DNA of 64,000 nt from Brachycybe producta (GCA_036925085.1 JAUPFP010000002.1:4344780-4408779); one strand, 5' to 3'. Counted from the stretch's first letter, positions 31,416 to 43,099 are shown. The notes: generated by a model from the letters alone, not told the origin. Numbers and translations are program-made.

Positions 31416-31779
31416 GGTTTGGGGTTTTGCATTGATAATATGCCTTGGAAACAGTTCACATTGACATGTAATGAATGTTCGACCCTGTTATTAATCAAAA
31501 TGGGCGAGTTACTTTGTTATTTTAGTTTCTGTTTCTGACAAAATAAGCTTTGAAAATTTCAACTAGGGGAAAAAAATAGTTACTATGCTAGTAGTGTAAT
31601 AATAGTATATATTAGGCTAATAGTTACGAGGCTAAATCATTTCCATTAGTTAGACAACTATAATTAATATAATTACTATTAGGAGAAAGGAATACTATAT
31701 GGAAGGACGAATGTGGCCCACCTATATGCTCGTATTGGTCTGCTTTGGTCAACTGAAGTGAGAAAACCCCAATCAACTT

Positions 31780-31946
31780 GACATAGTCGTTTGCCCCGCC
31801 CCTTTTATGAGGACCGGTAACATCTAATTGGTTTGTTATGTGGTCTGACGTCACATGCCCCGTCCTTTTCAATTTCCTATTGGTTGATATTTGGTCTGAT
31901 GCTCATAAAAGGGCGGGGTTGTATGTTCCTGTCTTTACTTGCCTGT
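31780..31946. mobile_element. Truncated palindromic MITE (ACAGGCAAGTAAAGACAG family)
   Basis: The right end CTGTCTTTACTTGCCTGT and the internal CTAATTGGTTTGTTA and GTCTGACGTCACATGCCCCG blocks match 58886-59130. The left TIR is missing. Confidence 0.7.
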
Positions 31947-32063
31947 TCATTTTACTAAACCACAAATAGCCATTTTTTTTATTTATATTTACATTGAAAC
32001 TTATTTTTATCAATTCCGAGATAATGCCAATACTTTTAATTTTTTTTTTTTTCAAAAACACTC

Positions 32064-32361
32064 ATAACTTGTACACACACGAGTGAAATGAATTCAAATT
32101 AAATGTGTTTAGGTGAATTATACGGAATCCTGTTAAGGACATGAACCAAATAAAAATTGACTTTATTATTAATATTTTAAACTGAAATTACTAAATCAAT
32201 ATTTTAACGTCAATAGTTTATATAATTATATTTAAGTATTAACTCAATATTTTCAATTTATTAACTGACTAAATTGAATTCAACATTGCCCTTCACAGAG
32301 AGCTCTGTAGAACACGTTTCTTATTTAAATGCATTTAAATTACCAGGTGTGTACTAGGTAT
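32064..32361. mobile_element. MITE with ATAMCTTGTACACAC ends, unoccupied by Helitron
   Basis: The ends read ATAACTTGTACACAC and GTGTGTACTAGGTAT. The same element at 53967-54878 carries a Helitron, so this copy shows the empty target site (ATTATA then TTTAAG near 32229). Confidence 0.75.
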
Positions 32362-32616
32362 AACTCAAAAATAAGAACTTTTTCTATGAAACATTTCGTG
32401 GCAAAACTGAGTTTGTCCAACAGATGGTGCAGACTGTCCTTAGTGATTCAGTTACAGTGTGATTCAGTGAACATACGAAAAAATGGACGACATTTAAACA
32501 AGTTGACTTCCTTCTGCTTCAAACTGCAGACGATTCTTCACATACTTTTGGCGTTTTTTTATTTGTATAACATGGAGTTGCTTTATCTTTATAAGTTTAG
32601 CTTGCCTCTTAATTAC

Positions 32617-32817
32617 ACAGGCAATTAGAAAACGGGATGAACAGAAGTTGGCTCCGCCCTGTTTATGACGACCGGCAACTTCTAATTGGTTTGTTGTGTG
32701 GTTCGACGTTGAAAAGGGCGCAGCATGTAACGTCAGACTACACAACCAATTAGAAGTTGCGTTCGTCATAAAAAGGGCGGAACCAACTTCTGTTCATCCC
32801 GTTTTCTAATTGCCTGT
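32617..32817. mobile_element. Palindromic MITE (ACAGGCAATTAGAAAACGGG ends), copy 1
   Basis: The element is 201 bp, with the two halves reverse complements over most of their length. A 9-bp duplication CTTAATTAC flanks it (32608-32616 and 32818-32826). An 8-9-bp duplication fits hAT or Mutator-like elements. Further copies lie at 56362-56567 and 60806-61012. Confidence 0.9.
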
Positions 32818-32826
32818 CTTAATTAC

Positions 32827-33780
32827 TGTCTATAAATGTAATTTAAATAAAAACCTTTTTTTTTCTCTTATTAATTTTGATGATTGTCTGATTAAAGACT
32901 TGAGAGCCATTTTTTAAGCTTGAAAGCTTTTTTTTTTATATACAGTTGGTAACTTTTGGTATATAGTGTGATGACCACTCTTCATAGTACAAGTATGAGA
33001 GTTACAACTCACTTCTTAATGCAATTACTCCAAATATGATTGTGGCTTTCATGAAAATACCATTCATTCTTGTTGCCCAAATATCATATGCTTTTTTTTT
33101 ATTATTATTCTTTAGAGATAACAAAGGAGAAAGAAAAAAAAATGGTGTTTTCTCGATTAAGCCCTCATTTGAGACCCTAGTCACAAACAGAAAACTTGAT
33201 TGCAATGTCCATTTCTGGACTCTCATTTATATCAAAGACATTTTCTTTTGTGTGAAGATAGATTCTATGAACTTATTTGTTAGCTTCTTTCTATGTTTGT
33301 CTCTTCCATTGTTCCACTGTGTGGGAGATTCCAAGTTTCATTAAAATTTCTTGTGTGATCATGTTTTTTTTTTTTGGCTTTTGTTTTTTTGCTTTTGACA
33401 CTTCATTTAAGCAAGTGTGCTCTTATGAACATTGTTGTGACAATTTCATAAATCGAGCTCATCTTGAGATACTAGATACTCATTACTTTTGCATTCTTTT
33501 TCTTCATGAGTTGATTCTAGTTTTTTTTTTTTTCCTGTCCATGTTTCTTGTATGCAGGGAGAATATTAAGGCTTTAAGTTACACTTTCAAAAGAATCAAT
33601 GGGGTGCATTCAGTTCCAAGCGATTTTTGTTGCTCATTTATTGTTCAAAGCAACTTGCAATTGATCCTTGTGGATTGACCCTTGCCAGTGCCTTGTCGAC
33701 TTTCAAAAACGCTCGAAGTGTTTTTTTTTGTGGAACACATAAGAGACTTTCGAAGCGCCACGGACGTCAATGTAACAATT
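32827..33780. other. T-rich unique-looking stretch
   Basis: Several plus-strand frames of 70-130 codons occur, but they are rich in Phe/Leu/Cys from T runs and have no recognisable domain. No gene is supported. Confidence 0.4.
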
Positions 33781-34265
33781 TATGGGCTACTATAACTATA
33801 GGGACGCTGACGTCGTTAACACTATTACCATTTGCGAAAAAATAGTTTTTTAAAAATATTTCTAAAGTCTTAATTAAAATATAAACGGTATGTCATGAAT
33901 AAGAAAACAAAATTAAATTACTTTGATAATTAATCTGTTGTATTCCTATGAAACGCACACAAGAGGAGTAAATACCCGACTCAGTACCTCCTACAACAGC
34001 ACTTCTCTGCCAGATCTATTTTTCCGTTGGGTCGCCCGCGACATAAAAAGAGATAACGACCCAACGGAAAAAGTTTGCAAGTCTTGTAGATGGTTCGGGT
34101 ATTTTCGCCTCTTGTGATCGTTTTACACGAATTTCAACAAGTTATGAAGGTAGGTTAATTTAATTTCTTATTCATTTTATAAATTGTTAGAAATATTTTT
34201 AAAAACATTTTTTTCGCAAACGATAATTGTTTTAACGAAGTCAGCGCCCCAATAACAGCCCACAT
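33781..34265. mobile_element. Long palindromic MITE with TGGGCT ends
   Basis: About 485 bp. The left arm (GACGCTGACGTCGTTAA, AAAAATATTTCTAA, CACAAGAGGAGTAAATACCC, TTTTTCCGTTGGGTCG) is mirrored by the right arm. The loop is about 25 bases, around 34041. A degenerate half copy lies at 3801-3992. Confidence 0.85.
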
Positions 34266-34330
34266 ATATTATGACTTTACAAATTTGTATAAATGTTGGG
34301 AATTTTAAGTATCCACGACATGACATGTAT

Positions 34331-34530
34331 ATGTTACTGTCAATCTGCGGAATCAGTCAATCTGCAGATTGTCTAGGGAATCTGCAAAATAACCAACCTG
34401 CTAGTGAATTCAGCAAAATTTCAATACATTTGTAAGTGTTGAATTTGGCGGATTCACTAGCAGGTTGATTGTTTTGCAGGTTGCCTAGGCGATCTGTAGA
34501 TTGACTGATTCCGCAGATTGACAGTAACAT
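34331..34530. mobile_element. Palindromic MITE (ATGTTACTGTCAATCTG ends)
   Basis: The element is 200 bp. The arms 34331-34410 and 34450-34530 are reverse complements, including GGAATCAGTCAATCTG. GTAT flanks both ends. Its open frame on the minus strand is a by-product of the palindrome. Confidence 0.85.
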
Positions 34531-34873
34531 GTATAACATGTATTTCTAAGTATGTGCATTAGAAATATTCAGGTTTCTATAAATTTAGAATGCTATAGCA
34601 TCCTGTGTCCGTTTATGATGTTAATTACACAAGACGAAATAAAATACATTTGCTTCATATTTGCTGTTATGTGTAGGAAGTGTGGACAAGGCAGCAAATA
34701 AAATCAGATTTACGACCAATGATGATGGTCTAAATTACTTTGAGCATGAACATCTATCTCTTTTGTGCGTTGGTCAAACACAAATTTTTATGTAGGCTAT
34801 ATTCTTAATGTTTAGACCTTTTATACAGGGTGGTTTCAGAAGATGATAATAATTTGCAATTTTGAAGTAATAA

Positions 34874-36690
34874 ATTTGTGCCAAGATAGAGGCCAAACAG
34901 CAGGTAGCCTTAGCAAAGCATAAGAAATATGCGGACATGTATGCCAAGTTAGGTACCAGAGCAGGAGAAATGGCAGTATATAGAATAGCTAGGGCTCGGG
35001 AGAATAAAGGCAGAGATATTGAAAAGGTGGTGAGTGTTAAGGATAATGGGGGCAAAGTATTGTGGGGTAGGGAGCCAGTACGGAACAGGTGGGGGGAATA
35101 TTTTAGTAAGCTTATGAATGAGGGGGTAGAGCAGGAGCCTTTCACTGGAAGAAATAATGATAGAGAAGAAGTGGAGCAGGTTAGGGCTGAGGAAATTGTT
35201 CAGGCATTGCGAAAAATGAAGCTAGGGAAGGCTTTAGGGCCAGATGGGATACCAGTAGAGGTGTGGAAGGTCTTGGGGAATGTTGCCATTTCCTGGCTCA
35301 CAAAGTTATTCAATAGATTGGCTATGGGGGATCGAATGCCAGGTGCATGGCGGGACAGCTGGTTAGTGCCTATTTTCAAAGGGAAGGGTGATGTTCAGGA
35401 ATGTGGGAACTATAGAGGTATTAAATTGATGAGTCATACGATGAAGCTTTGGGAGAGAGTAATTGAAGCTCGACTATGGGGTAAAACTGCAATTGGGGGA
35501 AGTCAGTTTGGGTTTATGCCAGGAAAATCCACAATGCACCCTATTTTTGCCGTAAGGCAAGTTATTGAGAAGTTTCGGGCTGCCAAGAAAGAGTTACACA
35601 TGGTATTTATAGATCTAGAGAAAGCCTATGACAGAGTACCACGGACGTTATTGTGGGAGGTCTTACAGAAGAAGGGGGTGGGTGAGAGTTATATAGATAT
35701 GGTGAGGGACATGTATAGGTATGCATGGACAAGCGTTAAGACTGCCTGGGGGTTCTCTGACAGTTTTCGTGTTAGGATTGGTGTGCACCAGGGCTCAGCA
35801 CTTAGTCCATATCTATTTATTTTGGTCCTGGATGAGTTACTGGCATGGGTGAGGCAGGAGGTCCCCTGGTGTATGCTGTTTGCAGATGACATAGTCTTAG
35901 TTGGGGAATCCAAATTGGAACTCGAGATAAGGTTAGAGGAGACTAGGAATGCCTTGGAATCAAAGGGGTTGAAAATAAGTAGGTCAAAAACGGAGTACAT
36001 GAAATTTCAGTGGGATGGGAAAGAACAGTTGAATGAGGGGATTAGACTTGGGGACAGTTTAATGCAGCAGGTGCATGACTTCAAATATTTAGGATCTGTG
36101 ATGCAAGATGATGGGAGCTTAGACTTAGACATCACAAACCGGATAAAAGCAGGTTGGCATAGGTGGAGGCAGGCTAGTGGGGTTTTATGTGACAGGAAGT
36201 TACCTATAAAATTGAAGGGAAAGTTTTATAGAACAGTAGTCAGACCAGCTATGTTGTATGGGTCAGAATGTTGGGCAATCAAGAAGGTGCATGAGGATAG
36301 AATGCAGGTAGCTGAGATGAGAATGCTAAGGTTTATGAGTGGCGTGACCAGAAGGGATAGGATCAGAAATGATTTTATTAGGGGTAGTGTAGGGGTAACA
36401 AATATAGTAGAAAAGATGCAGGAAAATAGGCTGCGGTGGTTTGGGCATGTCCTCAGGAGTGGAGAAGGTGGGCTGCTGAGACAGGCAATGAACTTAGACC
36501 TGGGAATAAAACGGGGTAGAGGAAGACCCAAGCAAACCTGGGATGTGGTAGTAAAACGGGATATGGTGGCATGTGGGGTCACTGGGGGCTTGGTGCAAAA
36601 TCGGAACGAGTGGAGAGTTAGAACCAGCAAGGCCGACCCTGCTGCTTGCGGGATAAGGTACAGGAAATGATGATGATGATGATGATGTTT
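34874..36690 (+). mobile_element. RTE-clade LINE, 5'-truncated
   Basis: The reading frame is open from about 34874, just after a stop, through 36670. It is followed directly by a (TGA)n tail to about 36687 and a T run. Short repeat tails instead of poly(A) are typical of RTE elements. The endonuclease region is missing, so this is a 5'-truncated insertion. It occurs once in this window. Confidence 0.85.
34937..36670 (+). CDS. Reverse transcriptase of an RTE-type LINE (577 residues, endonuclease missing)
   Basis: The product copies LINE RNA into DNA at the target. Reverse transcriptase blocks are in order: LGKALGPDGIPVEVWK (about 96-111), FIDLEKAYDRVPR with catalytic Asp 226, GVHQGSALSPYLF (282-294), FADDIVLVGES with catalytic Asp 317 and 318, and DFKYLGSVMQDDGS (381-394). 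The C-terminal part has RLRWFGHVLRSGE and RGRGRPKQTW, as in RTE-clade elements. The frame has no stop or frameshift, so the copy is young or under-mutated. The ATG is internal to the true polyprotein; about 20 in-frame residues precede it. Without the endonuclease it is unlikely to move by itself. Confidence 0.88.
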   Translation: MYAKLGTRAGEMAVYRIARARENKGRDIEKVVSVKDNGGKVLWGREPVRNRWGEYFSKLMNEGVEQEPFTGRNNDREEVEQVRAEEIVQALRKMKLGKALGPDGIPVEVWKVLGNVAISWLTKLFNRLAMGDRMPGAWRDSWLVPIFKGKGDVQECGNYRGIKLMSHTMKLWERVIEARLWGKTAIGGSQFGFMPGKSTMHPIFAVRQVIEKFRAAKKELHMVFIDLEKAYDRVPRTLLWEVLQKKGVGESYIDMVRDMYRYAWTSVKTAWGFSDSFRVRIGVHQGSALSPYLFILVLDELLAWVRQEVPWCMLFADDIVLVGESKLELEIRLEETRNALESKGLKISRSKTEYMKFQWDGKEQLNEGIRLGDSLMQQVHDFKYLGSVMQDDGSLDLDITNRIKAGWHRWRQASGVLCDRKLPIKLKGKFYRTVVRPAMLYGSECWAIKKVHEDRMQVAEMRMLRFMSGVTRRDRIRNDFIRGSVGVTNIVEKMQENRLRWFGHVLRSGEGGLLRQAMNLDLGIKRGRGRPKQTWDVVVKRDMVACGVTGGLVQNRNEWRVRTSKADPAACGIRYRK

Positions 36691-37529
36691 TTTTTTTCTT
36701 TCTATAAATAAATGTACTTGCATTTAAATTTGAATATCTTACGCATTATCTGAGTGCTAAGCCCGCTCACTTCTGCAACAGATATGTGTCCGTAAATTAG
36801 ACGGAAAATGTAGCACATTAAGGTGTCGTGGTACTTGCAAACTTGTGAAAAACAACAACAGATGGCGGTTAAATAGCTTCCTGTAAGTCTATGACACTGA
36901 AATAAAATTTACATAGCAGATGAAGCTTTAATTTAAATATGGATTTGGCCACTGATTTCAGCATTTTTATTTAATTAAACATAATTAAAGACTAATCATG
37001 GATCCTTAAAGGACATGTCAGAACTATATTCACATGAATCGCACAAAATCTCCACAATATATACAATAAATCTATTAATTGTTTCAACAAAGTAGGTTAA
37101 TATCGAATGGTGTGGTTTAGTACAGAATTAATTTTAAAATACATTTAACAAAAACGAAACATTTCTACTTATTTGTTTATTCTTGGTGTTATCTGTCAAC
37201 AGTGCCTGAATCTGTGTAGTCACTATGTAGGCACCAGATTTGAATTACAATGGAAAGACTTAACATGAAACTTTTTTAAAAATGTTTTCGAATAATAATA
37301 TATACAAAACAATAGTAAAATTAAACACTGAATTTAAATTTAAACATTTTTTTCTATTAAAAAAAACGTAAAAATGACAAAAATAGTTCAATTATTTCCA
37401 TCGTCTTTTTACTTTGACTTTCTGCTTTCACTTGTCCTACCTAAATTATACCTTGATGTCCCTACATGTATGGAGTTTGCTATGCTTGGTTTTTTTTCTC
37501 ACAAGTTTGCCAGTACTACTACCTCTTAA
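36691..37529. other. AT-rich stretch, nothing recognised
   Basis: Unique-looking AT-rich DNA lies between the LINE tail and the next TTAA-flanked element. I see no gene, repeat unit or structured RNA. Confidence 0.4.
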
Positions 37530-37795
37530 AGAGACCATTACCTCCAGAAATTTCTTGTCAAAATATTGTCAAAATTATTCAACGATTACCAAAACAATTT
37601 TTAAAATTTAAAATAAGTGATTAATATCATTTAAAAAATTAAAAATCAGTTGACTTCATAAAAATGAATTTTATCAGATGTGCCACCAAACAACAGACAT
37701 TAGCAACAAAACTGCCCAAAGTATGCTATTATACTCAAATTTTTATGTGTTGTCACCTCACATTACTTTAATTTCAAAGCACTATGGATTTAATA

Positions 37796-38376
37796 TTATA
37801 TATATATTAAGCCAGGTCTGTGTATGTATGTGTGTGTGTGTGGAGTAACACTGTACAAAACCTTTGAAGCACATCGGAATTTATATAAATTTAAATAAAT
37901 AAAGAAATGAACAGCTTTTTTTTTTCTCAAGGTCAACAATATGTTGCACCCTTCCCATCCAAGAACCCCATTATTTTAAATTGGAGAGGGGAAAAGGTTG
38001 GAAAGTGTAGAAGGGGGAGAGAAATGTGGAGGGTTGAAAAAAAGTGGGAGGGGGTGGCTGAAATTGAAATGAAAGGAGTAAAAAAGGAACAAACGACGCG
38101 CATGAGCACACCAGAGAAAATGAAAAGCTCATTTTCTCTTTCAAATATAAAAAGGGGAGGGGATAATCGTAGGAAAATTAAACTAGAATTTATCACAGGC
38201 AATTGTGCCCAGCATTAGAATTTCTTTTGCTCAGCTGTTTTATGACCGTCATCAATTTCTAATTGGTTTGTTACTTGGTCTGACGTCATAAAAGGGCGGA
38301 GGAAAAGAAATTCTAAGGCAGGACACAATTGCCTGTGAATTTGGCTCCCGTCATTTATGACGGGTTAGCCCACTAG
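37796..38376 (+). mobile_element. Non-autonomous Helitron, copy H1
   Basis: The 581-bp element is inserted between A and T of a TTAA/AGAGACC element. The 3' end has the hairpin CCCGTCATTTATGACGGG (38347-38364), then CTAG. The 5' part reads ATTAAGCCAGGTCTGTGT and then GT repeats. The unoccupied counterpart near 40618 shows no target duplication, as expected for rolling-circle insertion. A MITE sits inside (38195-38336). No Rep/helicase is encoded. Confidence 0.88.
38195..38336. mobile_element. Palindromic MITE inside Helitron H1
   Basis: Ends ACAGGCAATTGTGCC and its reverse complement enclose 142 bp. The flanks read GAATTTATC and GAATTTGGC, a decayed 9-bp duplication. A longer version of the same insertion lies in the Helitron at 54130. 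Confidence 0.8.
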
Positions 38377-38597
38377 TTTAAATTAATTCACATGGATACA
38401 TGTATTTCATTAAGGAATTCTGGAAATGTGAGGTGACAACCTTTGCCACAAAAATGGGGGGGGAGAGACTTTCTTTTTTGGAAATTTAAAATGGCGTAAT
38501 TTAATGACTTGTTTTAAATTTTAAAAATCGTTTTGGCAATCGCTGGCATAGTCTTGACAATATTTTTGAAAATATATTTCTTTAGGTAATGGTCTCT

Positions 38598-39369
38598 ATA
38601 TTTACAGTACATCGCAGCTAGTTTTATTTTTATCTGGTAAACTTTTATTTTTTGAAAATCTGTCTTCTGTTGTTTTTGTATATCAGTTACATATATTTTG
38701 GGTGCAGCATGTAATTTGCAAAGACCTCTCTGAAAACTGTTCAATGAACACATTTAATAATAAATGGAGAAGCAAGGGATTTGAAGTAGTCTCTTCTTCC
38801 CTACTGAGTAATTACAGCATAACCTGCTTATTTTTGCTATAGCTATATAGTATATACCAATAGACCTATATCCCATGCTGTAAAAATGGACCATCATTCA
38901 ATTCTCCCCATCTTTCTACTGACAGATGGAGAGGTTGGACAGTGGTTGTGGTCATTTTTTGGATGTTTTTCTCCCACTTCCGTTACATACATTGCAAGCA
39001 AGAATAGTCTATTACATAACACATCCTTATAGATTTCTCCTCCCAACATTTCTGCTCTCTCACACATATTACACCCTTTATTATTAACAATACACAAGTA
39101 TTTTTATATTGCTCTCTAGTACGTTTGGCCTACTGTATAGCAATTTATAATGATTAGCTTTAATTAATTAATTGTTCATCAGTTATAACCCACTTTTGCT
39201 TTATAATGATGGGTTAGAATTTGTTTTTAACTTGTCTCGTTAACGAGAAAATTAGTTACAACAACTGTTGATCATAATCTTAGGCAAAAGTTTGGATGAT
39301 GCTATCAAGTGATGATTTGCATGTGCAAAGTACATGTGGTGACATCTAGATTGATGATCTTCAAATGAG
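38598..39369. other. AT-rich stretch, nothing recognised
   Basis: No repeat unit or gene is evident between the TTAA-flanked element and the 33-bp minisatellite. Confidence 0.35.
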
Positions 39370-39612
39370 GCAATCACAGAGTGCAGGTCACCCTGTAAAG
39401 TGACAATCACTGACTGCAATTCAGCCTGTAAAGTGACAATCACTGACTGCAATTCAGCCTGTAAAGTGGCAATCACTGACTGCAATTCAGCCTGTAAAGT
39501 GGCAATCACTGACTGCAGTTCACCCTTTAAGGTGGCAATCACTGACTGCAGTTCAGCCTGTAAAGTGGCAATCACTGACTGCAGTTCACCCTGTAAAGTG
39601 GCAATTCCTGAT
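39370..39612. repeat. 33-bp minisatellite, about 7 units
   Basis: The unit is about CAATCACTGACTGCARTTCA followed by SCCTGTAAAGTGR. Because the period is 11 codons, both strands stay open. On the minus strand it would read QSVIATLQAEL repeats, a coiled-coil-like hendecad. The frame at 39617-39252 ends soon after the array, with no known domain. Confidence 0.9.
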
Positions 39613-40374
39613 TGCACGCCCCCCCCCCCCTTCCTCGTATAAAAGGGCTATAACTTATTAAAGGGGCCAGAAATATTAGTAATCTGTCCTAATCACTGAT
39701 TACTCGCACATTGCCTCTAGTTGCATTTAAAGACTTGATTGATTATGTGAATTTTAAATAGCTTATCTTTCGAGGATAATTAAAAATAAGTCACTTAATG
39801 CCTGCTTCATACCTGAAGCTAACATAATATATGCATATCTTTTACCTTACAAGCCCAATTCACACCAAAAGCTATGATGAATAATAGCTATGTAGAGTAC
39901 AAAAAATATATATGTAACTGTTTTTGGTGTGGATGGGGCTTGACATTGTTGTGTGTTAGCAAATAAACAATTTGAAGAGTTGCTACTGCTGAAGAGGTCA
40001 TTTAAGGTAATGCGTTTTTTTTTTGGTTGGTGTGAAGATGAGTTGTGATTGAAACATATAGAGGGGTCTACTGCATTTTGGCGCCTATGCCAAATTCAAT
40101 TTAGTTGCATTCCACTTGAGGTTTAACTAACAATGTAATGTGTAAGTCATGAGATTTAAACCCCCAAGTGTAAATATCTGCCAACAATACAATATTGATT
40201 CTTTCAGTTCCATTTGTTCTTTCTTTCGTCTCAATTACAAGCACTTGGTATACGTGAAGTATGTTGTGAGTTTTGAGAGTCTGAACTAAACTGACTAAGG
40301 TGCTAAACTGAAGACGTTTTGGATCGCTTAACCGCTTAAATGAATGTTTAGTGATTTGCTTTTTTTTTTTGTAT
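39613..40374. other. AT-rich stretch with a poly-C run, nothing recognised
   Basis: A short C run near 39619 follows the minisatellite. The rest shows no repeat or coding signal. Confidence 0.35.
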
Positions 40375-40378
40375 TTAA

Positions 40379-40892
40379 AGAGACCATTACCTCTAATAAT
40401 TTTTTGTCAAAATATTGTCAAGAATTATTCAATGATTACCAAAAAGATTTTTAAAATTTAACGTGATTAATATAAATGAACTTTATCAGATAGATGCGCC
40501 ACCAAACAACGGGCATTGGCAACAAAACCTCCTCAAAGTATACTCCTCTATTCGAATTCTGATGTGTTGCGATCACCAGCTCTGCTTTCATTTTAAAGTA
40601 CTATGGATTTAATATTTGAATTATTCCACATGGAAGGTGGAAGGTTGTATTGAGTTGAATAGGGAATACATGTATTTGATTAAGGAATTCTCGAAGTGTG
40701 AGGTGACAACCTTTGCCACAAAAATGGGGGGAGAGACTTTCGTTTTTGAAAATTTAAAATGGCGTCGTTTGGTGAATCAAGTTTTTTTTTATGGTTTTAA
40801 TGACTTATTTTAAAATTTAAAAATCATTTTGGTAATCTGTGGGTAAGTCTTGACAATATTTTGAAAAGATATTTCTGGAGGTAATGGTCTTT
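40379..40892. mobile_element. Complete TTAA/AGAGACC TIR element
   Basis: The element is 514 bp between TTAA at 40375-40378 and 40893-40896. The ends start AGAGACCATTACCTC on each strand and the subterminal TTGTCAAAATATTGTC is inverted. It is the empty-site reference for the Helitron at 37796. Confidence 0.85.
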
Positions 40893-40896
40893 TTAA

Positions 40897-41752
40897 AAGT
40901 ACTTAGCCCTTCTGTTATGTTTGCCAGGCTTAAATTTATTCTCCATTATTTATAATTTGACTTAGCACTGGTTCATTTTAGTTTAGAACTAGATTCAGTT
41001 ATTTTTTTTAATCAAATATTCAGAAGTTTTCTTGCTATTAAGTAGTTTTATTTGGCTTTTCTTTAATTTAAGTAGGTTGAACAGATGTTTTGAGCCCATA
41101 AACATCAATCAAACTTGTTTCTGGAACAACATTACTATAAACTTCAAATTGCTTACAAAACTAGAATATGCTATTTTTTTTTTTCATTTTTACATTTTAT
41201 AGTAGTTTGAAAATCACCTGTTTTCTGGGTTTTTTTTTCTATTAACATTTTATGAAAAAAATGCAATGTGATGAGTTGGTGAGATGGTGAAATAGGCCTC
41301 AGAGCTGGCAACTTATTACAATTACACAATTATAAAAAAAAATACTCTGCAAGCAGTCAGTTGGCCTATAGCAGAGGGATCTTAAAATCCAAGTGCTGCA
41401 AGATGCATTTCAAATATAATAAAAAATATAAATGCAGTCATGACAATTTAAAAACAATTCATTAATGACATCATAAATAGCCTGTTTTGGAAGTGCATTT
41501 CATTGGCTTGGCAAAAATCTCTCTAATTTTTGTGATCACAACGTAAAAATGTTGTTAAAACTAGCACTCTAAAAGTAACATATGGACATTAAATCAATTC
41601 ATTAAGATTCACACAAATATTGAAATATTCTTAAGAGTCTCAATTTTCACAAAAGTAACACAAAATCATAATTTTAATTTGATCTGATATCTCACATTCT
41701 TCACTTGTAACTTTTTTTCAGTCATTCCTGAACAGATCAGATCTGACTACAG
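40897..41752. other. AT-rich stretch, nothing recognised
   Basis: Low-complexity AT-rich DNA without visible repeats or coding signal. Confidence 0.35.
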
Positions 41753-42559
41753 CAATGATTCCTAACCAGGGTTCTGTGAGCCCGTTTCTGGGGTTCCTCG
41801 AGAATCTGCAAAAGCTTACGAAAAAATAGTAAATATAAATAGTCAATAAATACTCTTGTAGTATTTTATTCAAAAGTATGAGTTAATTATTATTTACTAC
41901 TGCTTTACATGTCTATTTTGTAATTTACCCCTGTCGAACTTCATACACATGTGTCTGAAAGAAAATTACAATCAAGCTTTCCTAAATTGTTTCCAAAAGA
42001 TAGAGAAGAAAAAAAAATGAATCAACTCAAAAGAAACGACAAAAAATAATTGATGATAGTGAAGTGAAAGTTTAAAGTTGTGTTGGGGGAGAGAGGGCGA
42101 GATTTCGACTGCCTAGGAGCCTTCCACAGGGTTTAATTTGGCACTGAAGCCATGTAGAATATAATGTCCTTCTTTCAGCACTTGGATCTTTAGGTCCCTC
42201 TACCATAGGCCACAACCGGCTGATTGCAGAGTATTTTTTTTTTTGTAATTGTAATTGAAGGAACCAAGGCAGTTTTTTTTTATAGCAGTCAGTTCTGAAA
42301 TTAATTGAGAGAGAAGAAAAAATGACAATAATTATTTGATCACAATTTTCACAACTTAAAATTTTCTAAAAATTCTCACAAATTTTGTCAGAGCTCTGAA
42401 TTCGTAATCATGTTACGCGTCGTGGTTTACGTTACGAAAAATAAAAATGCATAAGTTTGTACCCATTATTTCTAACAACAAATTTAATACAGTAGGGCCT
42501 ACTGTGTGAGCACTAAAAAGAAAAACAAACAAACAAACAGAAAATTTGGAAACCATTGT
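41753..42559. mobile_element. hAT-like non-autonomous element, degenerate
   Basis: The left end CAATGATTCCTAACCAGGGTT and the right end GGAAACCATTG are loosely inverted and resemble the CAGTGGTTCCCAACC ends of hAT-family elements. The target duplication is not clear and no transposase is seen. Confidence 0.45.
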
Positions 42560-42634
42560 GTGTATTGCAATATGTCTATGAAGTGCATAACTAATTATTA
42601 AATAGCTCTATATATTTAGTATGTACTAAAAAGA

Positions 42635-42713
42635 ATAATATTATTTTTACAAATAAAAGCAACGCTAGCAAAGTACTAAGCTTCATTGCTTTTATTTGTA
42701 AAATAATATTATC
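42635..42713. repeat. Short perfect-arm hairpin
   Basis: The arm starting ATAATATTATTTTTACAAAT and its reverse complement flank a loop of about 24 bases containing GCTAGC. Confidence 0.75.
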
Positions 42714-42924
42714 CTATTATCGATAAATAACATCAAAGGAAACTCTCTCAAAGTGTATTTTCTTGTTTGCTAAAATGGTAAAACTATAAGACTGCGTGCG
42801 CTTTTGGGCTGCACATGTTTTTCTTATCAGACTAATTAATTTTCTTCTTTCATCTCTCTTTACATTTGGTAAAGATACGTTTGTAAGATTGCGTTTGGTG
42901 AGATTTTTCTGTTGTGTGTACTTG

Positions 42925-43030
<106 letters not shown>

Positions 43031-43099
43031 CGCACGTACCGTGTGGCGCACGTAAAACGTCTCAATACAATGAGCATCCACACAAAACTTCCACTGTTT

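Larger units (their letters stand above)
37530..38597. mobile_element. TTAA/AGAGACC TIR element carrying a nested Helitron
   Basis: The left end TTAAAGAGACCATTACCTCC and the right end GGTAATGGTCTCT are inverted copies. Without the Helitron (37796-38376) the sequence lines up with 40379-40892 over its length. Confidence 0.8.

Noticed and set aside
33277-33678. A 133-codon plus-strand frame rich in Phe and Cys.
   Set aside because: It is driven by T runs, has no domain or splice support, and neighbouring frames are equally open by composition.
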